Shown one piece after another: positions 36,144 to 47,270 of a stretch of 64,000 nt of DNA (the first letter of the stretch is position 1; the number at the start of each line of letters is the position of its first letter). The stretch is from Polytrichum commune (lineage: Eukaryota; Streptophyta; Polytrichopsida; Polytrichales; Polytrichaceae): contig OX485805.1 in NCBI GenBank assembly GCA_950295325.1, forward strand, positions 6,264,501 through 6,328,500, written 5' to 3'. The notes below the pieces were generated by a model that saw only the letters and a program-made list of their open reading frames with translations, searched no databases and was not told where the DNA came from. Both the position numbers and the translations under genes were made by a program.

Positions 36144-37261
36144 TGTGAGGCCAAACCGCCCACCCTTAAGCGTCCTAGTCCGGGTGAGGGTATGGTGATC
36201 ACATTCATATTCATCCTAGTTTACCCTTCCTCCGCCATTCATCCCCATGACATCACACATACCTTGGGTCACACCAATTTATTCCATATTATGAGTACAA
36301 GCGTTTATAAACGCTTTTCTCTATTGGTACTATCTTCACATCCTCTATCAACTTCCCACACAATTGCACCCCCGATTACACGGATAGCTAACTACCTAGT
36401 TAACCCATCCATCTTAACTTAGGGTACTAGACCTAACTAACCCCTCATTCTAACTGCCCCTTAGTCCAGCTGCTCCTTAGTATAGCTATTGCCTTAGTTA
36501 CCCTTAGTAAGTTGCTGTCGCAGTATCCTTAGTAAATTGTTGTCTCAGTCCCCTTAGTAAGCTGTTGTCGCAGCTAACCTTAGTAGAGCTGCTGCCTCAG
36601 TCCCCTTAGTAAGCTGTTGTCTCAGTCCCCTTAGTAAGCTGTTGTCACAACTAACCTTAATAAGCTGTTGTCGTAGCTAACCTTAGTAGAGCTGCTGCCT
36701 CAGTACCCTCTAATCAGCTAATTTTCTAAGCTCCCTCTAATCAACTATATTCTCTAAGTTTCCTCTAATCAACTCTATTCTCTAAGTGCCCTCTAATCAA
36801 CTATATTCTCTAAGTTCCCTCTAATCCACTATATTCTCTACCACACTACACAACACACACACCCACACACACCCACAAGAGAAAGAGAGAGAAAAATGAG
36901 AGAGGAGGAAGGAATGAGAGAGGGCATCCCACAACCACAACCCCCTTAACATGTTCCTACTTAGTAGGACCTTATCCTATCCACTAACTCCTCACCCCCT
37001 AAACCAACAAGAACATGTTCTAATTCAAACATTTAAACCCAAGGCCCTTCCCCTTGCCTCATCAAACGCTCCTCCTCTAATCAAAACACTCCCTAATGCC
37101 ACTAAACCTCTACTTAACCACACAAAATGGCTTAAGGCCCAAAACATAAACCAAACCAAGCCTCACTTTTTTTATACTTTTGATTGTTTCAATAACACTC
37201 CAAATGCAATTCTAATGCAATTCTAAACATAAAAAATATGAGCACTCATTTTGGGGTCATA
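36144..37261. mobile_element. LTR next to the gag-protease pseudogene
   Basis: Starts TGTGAGGCCAAACCGCCC and shares CACCCTTAAGCGTCCTAGTC with the start of the solo LTR at 42479. It ends GCACTCATTTTGGGGTCATA, a decayed version of that LTR's end. At 37266 it is followed by TGGCGACCATGGGGGGAT. This resembles a primer-binding site for a tRNA-Arg and would make this a 5' LTR reading rightward. The neighbouring gag-protease reads leftward, however, for which this would be the 3' LTR. It interrupts the LINE exactly at 36143/36144. The 5 bases before it are ACCTC; no partner was found on the far side. It holds two internal minisatellites. Confidence 0.7.
36456..36840. repeat. two minisatellites inside the LTR
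   Basis: About ten units of roughly 25 bases (CCTTAGTAAGCTGTTGTC) at 36456-36703, followed by about five units of roughly 30 bases (CCTCTAATCAACTATATTCT) at 36704-36840. The solo LTR at 42479 has a different, 33-34-base array in the corresponding place, so the arrays expanded independently. Confidence 0.85.
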
Positions 37262-37265
37262 TAAT

Positions 37266-37285
37266 TGGCGACCATGGGGGGATGG
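37266..37285 (+). other. possible tRNA-Arg primer-binding site
   Basis: TGGCGACCATGGGGGGATGG lies four bases after the LTR end. Plant elements primed by tRNA-Arg carry TGGCGACTCC.CTGGGGA-like sites; the match is good in TGGCGAC and GGGGA, poor between them. A coincidence is possible because the minus-strand frame passes through it. Confidence 0.4.
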
Positions 37286-37411
37286 ATCCCGCATCTCTTG
37301 CTTCAAAGGCAAGTTGTCTTCAAACTCGATGTCGGTCAACATTTTTCCAAGATTGACTGTCGATTAGGTGCGAACTCATTGCGATCTTAAGAGACTCCAT
37401 TGCAAACTAGA

Positions 37412-38083
37412 TCAATGTATAGGCAACATTTTCTCGGAGCTAGTAACACATTGGTCGTCCACTTCATCCTCGGACGTCTCGATGTAACATTGTTGGTATC
37501 CCAATTGAATCCTAATTCCGTCTTTCACCCATAGTGTCCAAATTTCACCCCAACATTGATGTGGATCGCGAGATGACCACTCTAACATCCAATGTCCAAC
37601 TTTAATTGGAACATCTATATAATTCCAATCTCCTTTGGTAACATGAACTTGCTCATCTTTGTTCATATACCAATCCGCCGGTACCTTAGGATAATCCTTG
37701 ACATCTTATCCAACCACAATTCCCGTTGACGTAGTCTTGAAGTGTAAAGGCTCTTTCAACTTCTCCATTTCCATGATAGCATCTTCATCTTAAGTCCCAT
37801 CCACATGTACTAAACTTACGTCACTCTCTTCCATACTATCTACCCAAAGTGTTAATCCCCCTAAAATGCACTCTTCCTCGGTGAACACCTCATATGGTTC
37901 TAACAATGAATATTCCTCATTCCGTGACTCAAGAATGTCATTGCTCAAACATGTATGGTGGGACGTCGTCATATTACCAAATTCCGACTCTGGATAATCC
38001 CTCAACCATTGGGCATACTCCCCATCATCCTCATAATTGTAGAAACTAGGACCTAAACTACCCGAATGAACTATCCCTACCAA
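37412..38083 (-). pseudogene. region between protease and LTR, decayed
   Basis: Two open segments (38083-37790, starting MVGIVHSGSLGPSFYNYEDD; 37666-37412, starting MNKDEQVHVTKGDWNYIDVP) lie in the same frame as the protease and are separated from it only by stop codons. The composition is acidic. No reverse transcriptase, RNase H or integrase motif is present, so the element either lost these or belongs to a gag-protease-only type. After a stop near 37412 another open frame on the minus strand runs into the LTR. Confidence 0.55.
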
Positions 38084-38086
38084 TGC

Positions 38087-38992
38087 CTAATGATTTTTGC
38101 CCTCCACCTTGGCATCACGTTCATCTTCCGAAGATGAAACAATCTCTTGTCTAATCCAACCACCTAACGACCCTATGGGAACCTTAACCCTATTGTCCTC
38201 CGGACCATAAGTAATGGATGGCTTGACTCCTTTCCAATCCACTATAGCATCCGCCATTCTCAACCAAGGCCTACCCAACAAGATGGGAAATGTATCCTTG
38301 TTAGAATGCATCTTGATGACATGAAAAGTGACCACATACTCCTCCCCTCCGGTGCTAATCCTACAATCCTTAATTATTCCCAAAGGCACGGCCGGACTTT
38401 GATTTGTCATGTTGATGATGAAAGGTGAAGGACCGGTAAGAATAAGACCCAACCTCTTTATGATATGCTCCGGTAAGATGTTCAAACCACTACCGCCATC
38501 CACTAACACATTAGGAACCACCTTGTCCACCACCATAACTTCAATTTCAATTGGTTTGACATCCCTTCTTGCTCCTTTCGTTTGAACAATAGCCGACATC
38601 CTAGGCTTAACCTTCCAAGTCTTCCTAGTCATCGGCATTCCTTCCTTGAGAGTCTTCCTAGCCACAGGTGAAATCTCCAACAATTGTTCAAAGGTAATAT
38701 CGGCCTTAAGTGAGCTAAGATTGGCCCATAAATCGTAGCCACTTGACTTCTCCACTTTGATATTGCCAACACCATCAAACTCATCCAAAAGAATTCTCGG
38801 TCCTTCCCATTCTCCCATCTCACTACCGTCCATATCATGAATGACATTAGGCCTCTCTCTATCATGAAGAATCACATTCTCTTTTTCTAACTCCCTAGTA
38901 GCCCTCCTAGCTACTCTAGCTACTCTATCCAATTCGGAAAGGTTAGGAGCCTCATCCAAAGAATACTCCTCTTAACCGTTTACTCCTACTTC
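38087..38992 (-). pseudogene. retropepsin (aspartic protease) domain of Ty3/gypsy-like element
   Basis: A 290-codon open segment on the minus strand. It contains VPNVLVDGGSGLNILPEHII, then GPSPFIINMTNQSPAVPLGI, and ILLGRPWLRMADAIVDW. This is the retropepsin fold region: a strand ending in the catalytic Asp (here D-G-G-S instead of D-S/T-G), a flap region, and the I-L-L-G-R-P-W-L block common in plant Ty3-type elements. The protease would cut the Gag polyprotein during particle maturation. It is in frame with gag upstream, through a stop shortly before 38959. Whether D-G-G-S keeps activity is unknown; several plant gag-protease elements carry it. Confidence 0.85.
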
Positions 38993-39118
38993 TAATGAGG
39001 CCTTCCCTCTTCTAGCTCTAGTGGTAACCGCTAATGCCGGTGCCTCATGAGTAACCTCATCCCTTAGACTCTTCAACTCATAGGTGATGGCATTGGTGTG
39101 TGGAGGCCATTGACCTTG

Positions 39119-41052
39119 TTATTCTCCAATCTCCATTTGGAGAGAAAGAGTGTCATCATGATGTGACTCCACTACACCATCCATAAACCTCACATCTTGA
39201 GAATTAGACGGACCTGGATCCGTAGGAGGAGGTTGACGCCGATTGTCGAAGTTTTGTGGACCTCCTTGCCTACCTTGAATCGGAATGTAACCATTAGCCG
39301 TTTGCAATCCCACCGGTGGATGAGAAGTTTGTCTCACATTACCATGGTCGTAATACAAGTTTGGTAGCCTAAGCTCACTCGGTGCTCCACCTTGAGGTCT
39401 AGCTCCCCTCATGTTGTTTCTCGCTTGTTGTTGTGGATTGGCCACCGAGTAATTCACACTAATAACCTTATCCAATTGACGACATTCGTCCGAATGATGG
39501 TTTCCCCCACAATTGCTACAACCATGACCTTGTTCCTCGGACCAACATTGACCTTATGCATGTCACCTCCCACAAAATGGATGAAACTCCATATTCTCCA
39601 CATTTTGACCACCTTGACCTCTAGGAGGAGGTTTCCTATTGTTGCCTTGTCCATATTGAGGTTGTCCTTGACCTCGTTGGTTTTGTGGAGGTGGACCACC
39701 ATTTCCTCTTTGATCACGGTTTTGTCCACTTCTACAAAACTAACAAGTATGGCTCGATTGGCCACATTAAACACACTACAATTCCGATGAATGTCTATTC
39801 GACTCAACCGGAGTAGGAAGACCCGGTTGTTGGCTCTTGATCATCAAAGATATTTGATCCGTAAGACTTTGCATTTGCTTGATCATGGCCTCTTGAAATT
39901 CCAATTGACTAGCACCCAACCTTCTCTCCACTTCGTCAATGTGATGATCCACTCTAGGGGCCGATAGTGCTAGAAGTGGTGCCGGTTCTCTAACCGCTAA
40001 ATGACGTGGACCGGTGTCAACAATGGCACAAGGAACTTGACTCTCATACTTGACCGGCTCTCCCGCCATCAACCTAGGTTGAATGGGAATGAATTGTGGT
40101 ATCAATTCATCTTCCCTTCTCCACAACCTCTCATGATTTTTATCCAAGGTCTCCATCTTTCTAGCCGGCCGTTTGGCATCTGCCAATGTTTGAGGATTCT
40201 TCTCAATAACACCCCTAATTATTTCCGACTTAAAGAATCCTTGAATGAAGAATTGTTTTAGTGTGTCATCATTGAGCATGGTGTCCACAAATCGTGTACA
40301 CACTAAATCAAACCTCCTAATATAGGCCGAAATCTTCTCTTCCCGACCTTGCTTCAATGAAGCCAATGTCCTCAAAGCCGTGTTTTAACCAACCTCCGGC
40401 CGAAATTCATTCAAAAACTCCCTTTGCAATTGCTCTCATGCTCTAAAATGTCCCGTGGCATGGTCTCTATACCACGCATAAGCCTCACCCTCCAAAGTAG
40501 TGGGAAACCATACCAACCAATATCCCGGATTGGTCACTAAAAAACTAGCCAACCTCTGGATGTACCTCTCCATGTGCCTAGAAGGATCTTTATCCTTGGT
40601 TCCATAAAACTTAGGGAGGTGGGAGGACATATCCACCGCATGTAAGTTTTGTGGAACCACAATTGGTAAACCTCTCGGTCTAACCAATGGATCAATGGGA
40701 TCCTCATCCAGTATGGGATCATCGTCATCCTCTCGCCATGCCATGTCAACCGGTGGATCTTCTCCTATGTTCCTATCAATGTGTATCGGAATCTCTTCTC
40801 TAGATGTATAAGTATCCGGTAATATCTTACCACTCAATTTAAGGGAGTTACCTCCTTCTCCACTCTAATCTCCCCTTCTAATGTCTCTAGTAATGGACTA
40901 AAATTAGGCTCAACATTCAAACAATTTTCTAATCTAACATCAACTTCTTCTATAACATCGTCTACACTAATCCTAGATGATCTCCTTCTACGTTTAGATC
41001 TTTCTAATCCTAATGTCAAGCTTGGTTTTTTGGATCGAGTCTTACCTTGCAT
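39119..41052 (-). pseudogene. gag polyprotein, Ty3/gypsy-like
   Basis: The minus strand from 41052 begins MQGKTRSKKPSLTLGLERSK (basic, one frame change at about 40840). It then reads LPKFYGTKDKDPSRHMERYI and WFPTTLEGEAYAWYRDH, the start of the Retrotrans_gag core, and continues as LRTLASLKQGREEKISAYIR and RFDLVCTRFVDTML, its second half. In-frame stops occur near 40436 and 40383. A CX2C...H...C knuckle is at 39482-39520 (C-S-N-C-G-G-N-H-H-S-D-E-C), and an upstream, stop-broken C-x-x-C block at about 39770. The final part to 39119 is Gln/Pro-rich. Gag would form the particle shell. From about 40849 down to 37412 everything is in one frame with only stops, so decay is by substitution rather than indels. 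Confidence 0.85.
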
Positions 41053-41149
41053 TCCCCAAAGAATCGATCAACCCTCACTTGACCAATCATACTCCTCACT
41101 ACCTTCACTCATTAATATTATCACTTTTCTTGGTGTGAATTAAAAATTG

Positions 41150-42332
41150 AGGAGGTGAGGAAGAGAACCTGCAAGCCCACTTAGATGAACAATCTCAATA
41201 TCTCACGTTGATAAATGGCTCTCCACCACTAACTTCCACCCACATGGTCCAATCTATTTTGGGATGCCCCATAAATCATCGATGCGAAAAACATGTAACT
41301 CCTCAAATTTAGATGTGGTAGGTACCTAGGCAACTACCCCAAAAAACATATCCTCAAACATGATATCTCCCCCCTCTGTAGCCTTTGCACATCCCAACAA
41401 AGTGATACATGTCTCCACTTACTTTCATGTTGCACAAATACACACATAAATAACTTTAGAACAAACTGACACGATAAAGTTGTACACACCCTTGCAAAAG
41501 CATTATTTACTCACCCCACCATATGATGTTTTACCCTAATTAACACTGGCAATATCAATGATAGACCTATAGAAAACACCATCCCTTCATGGCAACTCCC
41601 ACGCATGTGCTATCTACCCAATGCAAATGCCCCACCTGTCTAAGACTATGTATGCTATGCATCATAGGGGCACCACACATAGCCCAACCCCCATTCTTAC
41701 CCAACCCAAACCTCAAAATTCAACTCATCGAATATACCTTGTGCAATTACAAATTCCCCATGGATCCCACCACCCATAAAGTCAACAATTATGCGGTCCT
41801 CATCCCTCTCTTATCGCAACAAGGTTGGATGTACTACCACCCATCATCATTGCAATTGGAATTAGAGGCACTATACACACCCCAACCATTAAATGTCTCC
41901 AAGAACTCCACATCTCCACGCCCAAAATCCACCAACTAATGGAAAATTCCTTCAAATTGCAACCAAATACCTCACACACAATATTCTCAATAAACAAAAA
42001 CTTGGAGGAAACAAACGCTGATCCCACTCGATTAAAATACATACCTACACCCCCAACCAACACATGGTACAAATCTTGTAGGAGTAACACTAACGCTCCA
42101 TCCATCTATGAAAATAGGCACTAAAGCATCCTTGTGCCCCCATTGCCACACATGGTACAAATATTGTAGGAATAGCACTAATGCTCCATCCACCTTTGAA
42201 AATAGGCACTAAAGCATCCTTGTGCCCCCATAGCCACACAGCTATGGGTAGGAGATGGTGAATGGACATCGCATGTTAGTGCACCGGAGGGGGGGGGGGA
42301 GAAAAAACAAAAACAAAAACAAAAACAAAACA
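41150..42332 (+). pseudogene. LINE C-terminal fragment, part 3
   Basis: The plus strand reads QAHLDEQSQYLTLINGSPPL in one frame, then LLKFRCGRYLGNYPKKHILK followed by CSLCTSQQSDTCLHLLSCC (41377-41433), a CX2C...HX3-4C zinc-binding motif as found near the end of LINE ORF2 proteins. Further on come KVVHTLAKALFTHPTI, FTLINTGNINDRPIENTIPS, then IQLIEYTLCNYKFP and PPIIIAIGIRGTIHTPTIKC, in shifting frames. The order and motifs are those expected downstream of parts 1 and 2. A CAAAAA repeat at 42302-42329 could be the remnant of the 3' tail. The segment between parts 2 and 3 is missing. Confidence 0.65.
42061..42236. repeat. 88-bp tandem duplication
   Basis: Units start at 42061 and 42149 (CACATGGTACAAAT.TTGTAGGA) and differ at a few positions. 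They lie in the 3' part of the LINE remnant. Confidence 0.85.
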
Positions 42333-42451
42333 TTGATGTTCCTTTTCATCTTCTTCTTCTTTTCTTGCATGGGTATGTTTAATAGTGTTATGAGGTGTAT
42401 GCCTATGTTTCAATTTGTGCCAAAAAGAAAAAGAAAAAGAAAAAGAAAAAG
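42302..42451. repeat. CAAAAA and AAAAAG microsatellites
   Basis: CAAAAA units at 42302-42329 and AAAAAG units at 42422-42451. GGTGTATGCCTATGTT occurs on both sides of the second array (about 42396 and 42452), a small direct duplication. Confidence 0.9.
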
Positions 42452-42478
42452 GTGTATGCCTATGTTACACAATGATCT

Positions 42479-44038
42479 TGTGAGGCCAAACCCACCACCC
42501 TTAAGCGTCCTAGTCCGGATGATGGGTTTGTGAATCACATGTGTAGTATCAAATTTCAATGATATAATAAGTATCCTTCATCTCAGTGAACTCCCTAGTT
42601 CTAAGTTCATGATGTTTTATTCATACTTGTTTCTTGAACAAATGAGGCCTTAGCCTTCTCCAAGGTCCATCCCGCGGCTTTGGCCACGCATCCCCGTAAA
42701 GACATCCCTCTAGCACCCGTAATCTTTACTTCCTTTACCTTGCCATTGCTAGGATCAACCACATTCCCCATTCCTGAACAAGTAACTTATTTTGACCAAT
42801 AAGATGCAAGTGTTTAAAAACACTGTCCTTGATGATCTACCCCAATCACATTTACTAGCAAGCCACGCCTCACGCTAACTAGCCTAATAAACCTAACACT
42901 TACATACGTGCTAGAATAATCTAAAATGCATAACTTGACCTAGGCTTAGTTTTAAGCCCTTAAGATGCCCCGGTAGCCACTAATTCGGCTTGTCCCAACT
43001 GCTCCAGTAGAATTAGTTCAGTTGTCTCGGTTGCCCCAGTAGCACTAATTCGGTTGGTCGCAGCTGCTTAGTAGCCTAATTCCGTTGGTCCCAGCTGCTC
43101 CAGTAGCATTAATTCGGTTGGTCTCGGCTGCTCCAGTAGAACTAATTCGGTTGGTCCCAGTGGCTTAGTAGCCTAATTCCGTTGGTCCCAGCTGCTCCAG
43201 TAGCACTAATTCAGTTGGTCTCGGCTGCTCCAGTAGGATTAGTTCAGTTGCCTCGGCTGCTCCAGTAGCACTAATTCGGTTGGTCCCAGCTGCTCCAGTA
43301 GCACTAATTCGGTTCGGCCCTTAGCTATGGTTGAACAGAAAGTTAATCAATTCTACAAACCATTCTCAACTCCTAGTATTTAATCTAACCTTCCTCTAAT
43401 CTATTAACTAATACTTAATCTATCCTACTAATGTCCTCAAGTTAACCCCTAATCACAAGTGTTTATCTTAGTCATTCTAAGGGGGTCCCTCCACATGAGA
43501 GAGATTGAGAGAGAGAGCTTAACTAACTACCTTCACTACAACTAGTAACCCACGTACGTGGCTCAAGCTCTTAAGAGCTTGCTCTCTTGAGAGCGCTTGA
43601 TGGAGAGAGAGGAAAATGAGAGAGAAAACACCTTAAGTAGTAAAGAGGGAGAGAGGGAGAGAGGGAGAGAGAGGTGAGGATAGGGTGAGAGGATTAGCAC
43701 CTCCAATCACAATCCCTTAACCTTCACCTCTAAAGTAGGGACTAATCCCCTTCCACCAAGCTTCCTTCTTCCTAAACTAACAAGGTGGATCCAAAAGTGG
43801 GCATTTAACCCGTGGAGCTTGCCTTGCCTCACCTTACCCCTTACTCACATAATCAAGGCATTCTCTTATCGAAATCAAACCTTGAAATAATCACACAACA
43901 CCACCTAATGCCTAAAGTTAAATCCACACCACACTTCACTCTTTTTATGTTTTGTGAATAATCATAATACCTCAAAGTCAAACTAAAATTGGTCTCGAAG
44001 AGTTAATCACCACATGTGGGCACCATTTTGGGCTCACA
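42479..44038. mobile_element. solo LTR with perfect 5-bp TSD
   Basis: A 1560-bp block starting TGTGAGGCCAAACCCACC and ending CACCATTTTGGGCTCACA. The termini are inverted (TGTGAG.CCAAA / TTTGGGCTCACA) and the flanks are GATCT on both sides (42474-42478 and 44039-44043). There is no internal region, primer-binding site or polypurine tract. This is the signature of a solo LTR formed by unequal recombination. It is related to the LTR at 36144-37261 by its first 45 bases and by GA-rich and terminal blocks, and to the terminus at 1450. GA-rich repeats lie at 43500-43670. Confidence 0.88.
42960..43315. repeat. 33-34-bp minisatellite in the solo LTR
   Basis: About ten imperfect units of the type CTGCTCCAGTAGCACTAATT followed by CGGTTGGTCCCAG. 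Such arrays within LTRs often change length between copies, as seen against the LTR at 36144. Confidence 0.88.
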
Positions 44039-44043
44039 GATCT

Positions 44044-45439
44044 ACAAGTTGATTAAAGTGTACACAAATGACACTTGACATCAGTATACTCAAGGATATC
44101 TTCCCCTTGCATATTGAAACATAGAAATATCATCTTAATGTGCTATGCTAAATGTCATAATGTTAATGTTTTTCACTTAAAAAGTTGTATTGACGGATAG
44201 TGGTATACTAGTGGTTAACATACGTGACACTTCGAGACCTCTAGCCATCTAGTTCAGGTCCTTTGCAAATAGTGTACGTGACTCTAAGTACCAAGAATGG
44301 TGCATATGATCAATAAAACGCAATTGATATTAAAGTGAATATCTTTTTCTCCCTAAATGAACATATAATCTCCCTTTATTATGTTGACCATTGAACTATA
44401 ATAATTATCAAAATTTTAGCATGTCACTTTTTTAAACATACATCCTTTTGGTGTGGAGGTATTTATCACATTGAATAGAAAATCTTAGACTAAATACATG
44501 AGTCCATTTTCTAGCCTATATTTAGTACATATACATTTGTTCTTCTCTCTATAGGAATCTCATATATATAGGGGGTTTTATTTCGTAGTCACCCACACAC
44601 GTCATTTAGGTTTTTATTAAAGAGTCCATCCACCTAGGTCTGCTAATGGGGATAGAGAAGTTGGGTTTGATCTCAAAGAAATTTGGAACCCGCTATGAAC
44701 TAGGATTTCAATATATTTGGATTTATGCATGACTTCAAGACAATTTCAACCGCCAATATGATGGACACCAAATCACAAAACTACACAACAATGGTGGTTG
44801 ACGAACATGGAATACAAACTTTCAAAGTTGTGTTGTTGTTTTTGTTGTTGTCATTTGATGTTTTTTGGTCCTGACAACCAATCTTATTTTTGGAGAAGTA
44901 GTTTGTTCAAATATACTTAAATGTCAATTTATGGATCGAAATGAATATTCAAAAGCATTAGCCAAGGAGCCATAACTCGATTGGATAAACCCCCCATACC
45001 TTGCCCAATCGTTTTGATTATTGAGTCTAGAGTGATTAACAAATTTTGAGCACGTAGTCAATCTCTTTCAAGGACGTGTATTGTTGGTGTCCATCCTTAG
45101 TTTCACCTCAAGGTTTATTGTGGTGGCCACTATGACAGTGTCTTTGTTGTCTTTTGAATTTTCAAGAGGTCCAAAATGGACACCTATCGTTGGATCGAGA
45201 AGCCTTGTGTGGATGATATTCTATGAATTCATGCAAAACATAGCAACATCCGTTGGAATTTTGACAATTTCATCCACATTTAATGATATTTGGAGATCTT
45301 TTCATGGCAATATCATCCATGGAAAAGACATATTATCAGATGTCTATTTTTAGACTTCACAAAGAGTTCCTTCTATGCAAAACATTAGGACATAAGTCTT
45401 CCTTCAAGACCAAATGTACCAAAGTTAGTATTGAAGAAC
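44044..45439. other. AT-rich stretch, possible SINE trace
   Basis: Around 44195-44275 an ACTAGTGGTTAAC block followed by GTTCAGGTCC resembles A and B boxes of a decayed tRNA-derived SINE, without clear ends. About 44990-45120 is one copy of the dispersed family also seen at 16.6 and 59.2 kb. Nothing else was recognised. Confidence 0.35.
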
Positions 45440-45485
45440 CAAGGTCCGAGATGACCCTAAACCACTGGATGATGGTGGAGAGATA
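45440..45485 (+). mobile_element. SINE, 5' part (interrupted)
   Basis: GGTCCGAGATGACCCTAAAC and a following GGATGATGGTGGAGAGA block match the minus strand near 60790-60825 (CCGAGATGATCCTAAAC...). The element is cut at TA (45484-45485) by the pogo-like insertion and resumes at 46367. Confidence 0.65.
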
Positions 45486-46366
45486 CAGTCCACCCTCTAT
45501 CAGTGTTACCTCTATAAGTGTTAAAATTCCATAAGTGTTAACATTTTTTCTACTCCCTACTTGGGGAGACTACAATAACGTTAAGTGTTAAGTGTTAACT
45601 GATTGGCTACTCCCCTCTTTGTAATTTTGCCCTCTATATCTGTTAACTTATTATTATACTATATAATACCATACAATACAATATACTATAACATAGCACA
45701 TGTAATATACTGTAACATACTGTAACATACCCCCCATTTAGAAATTATTAGGGTTTAGGATATTGACTGCAAGTCCCTCCCTCGTCAACTCAGTTTGCGC
45801 TAGCAGGTTGAGCTAGTCTACCAGCGTTCGAATTTCTGAGAATGTTGTTTTCGAATTTCAGACTTGTAGGGCGAATCACATACCATTAGAAAGCTATTGA
45901 GGAGACGATTCCAATGGTAGTAGTTTTATCGAATTCCAACTTCTAACGAGTGAGTTATGGTTGGCCAAAATCTGCCTTCCAAGTCTCCCGCGGCAGCGGC
46001 GGCAAGTTTTGTCTGATTAATTTTGAGGGTGTTGTATTGTTTTTGTGGATAGGGTTTGTGTCCTTGTGGTTTAGAGTCAGTTTGCATATGTCTTTCAATT
46101 TAATCTAGGACAGTAGAGATGCGGAAGGCTTCAGAGTTCAGGCTTCAGAGTTCAGACCTTTATAGATGCCTTCTTCCATCCTAGAGGAGTGGAAATGGAG
46201 GAGTGAGACTCCTCAATTGTATTTTGGAACTTCATTTGGTATTATAAAAATATTTTACTTGTGTTACATTTATACGTGTTATGTTTTGATTTGTTAAACT
46301 CTATATTTCTATAAGTGTTAACAATATTACCACTCCCAATTGTTAACACTTATAGAGGGTGGACTG
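45486..46366. mobile_element. pogo-like non-autonomous transposon
   Basis: An 881-bp element flanked by TA on both sides (45484-45485, 46367-46368). The termini are CAGTCCACCCTCTAT and its exact inverse ATAGAGGGTGGACTG, extended by CTCTATAAGTGTTAAC-type subterminal repeats. TA duplication, CAG ends and a CCTCTATAAG motif fit the pogo branch of Tc1/mariner (Emigrant-like in plants). There is no transposase frame. It sits in the middle of a SINE whose two halves join without loss, which confirms the borders. Confidence 0.8.
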
Positions 46367-46470
46367 TACCCAAATCTCAAGGAAGAGGTTGGCGGTTCGA
46401 AACTTGGCTATGAAATCTCCTCTCTACTTGACAAAAAAACTTGTCAGGTGGTCAACTGTCCCATGTACTT
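46367..46470 (+). mobile_element. SINE, 3' part (interrupted)
   Basis: Contains the B box GGTTCGAAAC at 46394-46403 in the context GAGGTTGGCGGTTCGA, followed by CTCTCTACTTGACA. The same order appears on the minus strand at 60.7 kb. The similarity fades after about 46450. Confidence 0.7.
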
Positions 46471-47236
46471 TGACGTTGGAATATCAACCTTCTGTCTCAA
46501 AAATTTAGAAATAATAAAATAATGAAGAAGCATTAATAACCATATCCAAGTTTACCAAGTTCTTTTTTCAACAAGCTGGGTCAAAGTACCGAGTTCCATC
46601 ATGTAGAAACAAAATCTGACACATCTAAGATTTAGGAGAATGTTATCAGTACACACAATATTTTATATAGTGTCAGTTATTATTTGAAGTTACACAATGC
46701 TATATCTTTTTTACTACTACAGTAAATTTTCACAAAGTAAATTTATAAAGTAGCACTATTTGGTAACATAGGTTCTTTTATCATTCACTTCAAACCATCT
46801 GCTAAAGGTCGTAAGAATCCGAACAATCCCACTACACTAGGATCCTTTCTACGTTGGATACATGCCATTACTTTACGGTCAACTACAACTAGAAAAGGCT
46901 ACTCCTAATAAAAGATGTATTATTATTCCAACTATTCTCACTAAAATACCAATGATATACAGGCTCATTTTGTTGGCATTTTTTTCTATCTCATTTCATG
47001 ATATATATATATATTTATATTTATTTAGTAGGTTTGGAAAAACAAGGGTTATAGATCATATAAAAAGAAAGTGAAGCTACCTTACGTATGATTGAAAATT
47101 AAACCGTTGTCTTGTTGTTTGTATTTGTCCGGAAACATGAGGCTTTCGGTAGTGTAAGTTTTGTAATCTAAATGTGTTTGAGAAACACAAGTTAGTTTCT
47201 AACGATTCATTATTTCACAAAAAATCTTGATTTTAT

Positions 47237-47270
<34 letters not shown>

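Noticed and set aside
36420-36840. Repeat array that might suggest a CRISPR
   Set aside because: Units are adjacent and imperfect with no unique spacers, the array is inside a plant LTR, and the genome is eukaryotic.
42479-44038. Treating this LTR and the one at 36144 as the pair of a single element
   Set aside because: The GATCT duplication directly flanks this LTR on both sides, and there is no primer-binding site or polypurine tract next to it.
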